5,417 bases of DNA from CANLBN01 sp047629215 (GTDB taxonomy: Bacteria > Pseudomonadota > Gammaproteobacteria > Pseudomonadales > Cellvibrionaceae): the NCBI GenBank assembly GCA_047629215.1, contig JBLHWO010000245.1, forward strand, positions 1 to 5,417, in the 5' to 3' direction. The position numbers were made by a program, and so were the translations under genes. This document shows positions 5,321 through 5,417 of this stretch, in pieces (positions within the stretch are counted from its first letter, which is position 1; each line of letters begins with the position of its first letter). The notes beneath the pieces are model-generated. The model had not been told where the DNA came from and did no database searches. It worked only from the letters and a program-made list of their open reading frames with translations.

Positions 5321-5417
5321 ACGAAAGATTACAGTCACTAACTATAGCGGGCTGAATTTTAAAAAAGAAAATTTCATTGTGTACTAGGCCTTTGTTCAGC
5401 GCTTTTAAAGCAAGCAA

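Noticed and set aside
5353..5376. AT-rich inverted repeat (TGAATTTT / AAAATTTCA) as a terminator after nlpD
   Set aside because: The stem is almost all A-T pairs with a bulge and no following T-run, so it is not a credible intrinsic terminator.
5271..5388. Open frame across the tandem repeats (translation rich in E, K and R)
   Set aside because: It has no ATG, GTG or TTG start with a ribosome binding site, is under 40 codons and matches no family I recognise. It is more likely untranslated leader.

Overview
The window carries a housekeeping gene block typical of Gammaproteobacteria, all on the + strand: ispD (its 5' end lies outside the window), ispF, truD, pcm, a DUF368-family membrane protein gene and nlpD. 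In many members of the class this block continues as ispD-ispF-truD-surE-pcm-nlpD-rpoS. The protein sequences, the gene order and the moderate-to-low GC content (judged by eye) suggest a non-enteric, possibly marine gammaproteobacterium. The N-terminus of Pcm (MTSERTRERMIQRL) looks more like Pseudomonas-type Pcm than the enteric form. No species can be named from the sequence alone.

Layout. Bases 2-703 hold nearly all of ispD. Bases 704-914 form an unusually long ispD-ispF spacer with an 83-bp element: two perfect 32-nt inverted arms around a 19-nt loop, each arm itself an imperfect palindrome (a REP/REPIN-like element). It is followed by a T-rich tract and a possible promoter. ispF (915-1409) and truD (1406-2413) overlap by 4 nt. 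Bases 2414-2575 form a spacer where surE would be expected; surE is absent and an extended -10 promoter lies there instead. pcm (2576-3217) and the DUF368 gene (3217-4182) overlap by 1 nt. Bases 4183-4314 hold a good candidate Rho-independent terminator ahead of nlpD (4315-5229). The last 188 nt contain no gene but carry three tandem 13-bp repeats; rpoS would be expected just beyond the edge.

How the genes work together. IspD and IspF catalyse two steps of the MEP pathway to isoprenoid precursors, which also feed undecaprenyl phosphate synthesis. The DUF368 protein belongs to a family described as undecaprenyl-phosphate translocases, which recycle that lipid carrier across the inner membrane. 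NlpD is an outer-membrane lipoprotein activator of septal peptidoglycan amidases. TruD (tRNA pseudouridine 13 synthase) and Pcm (repair of isoaspartyl damage) are RNA and protein maintenance enzymes. The genes are ordinary; the interesting parts are the spacers: the REPIN-like element, the missing surE, the DUF368 gene placed between pcm and nlpD, and the tandem repeats in the presumed rpoS leader. I see no evidence for a wholly new system.
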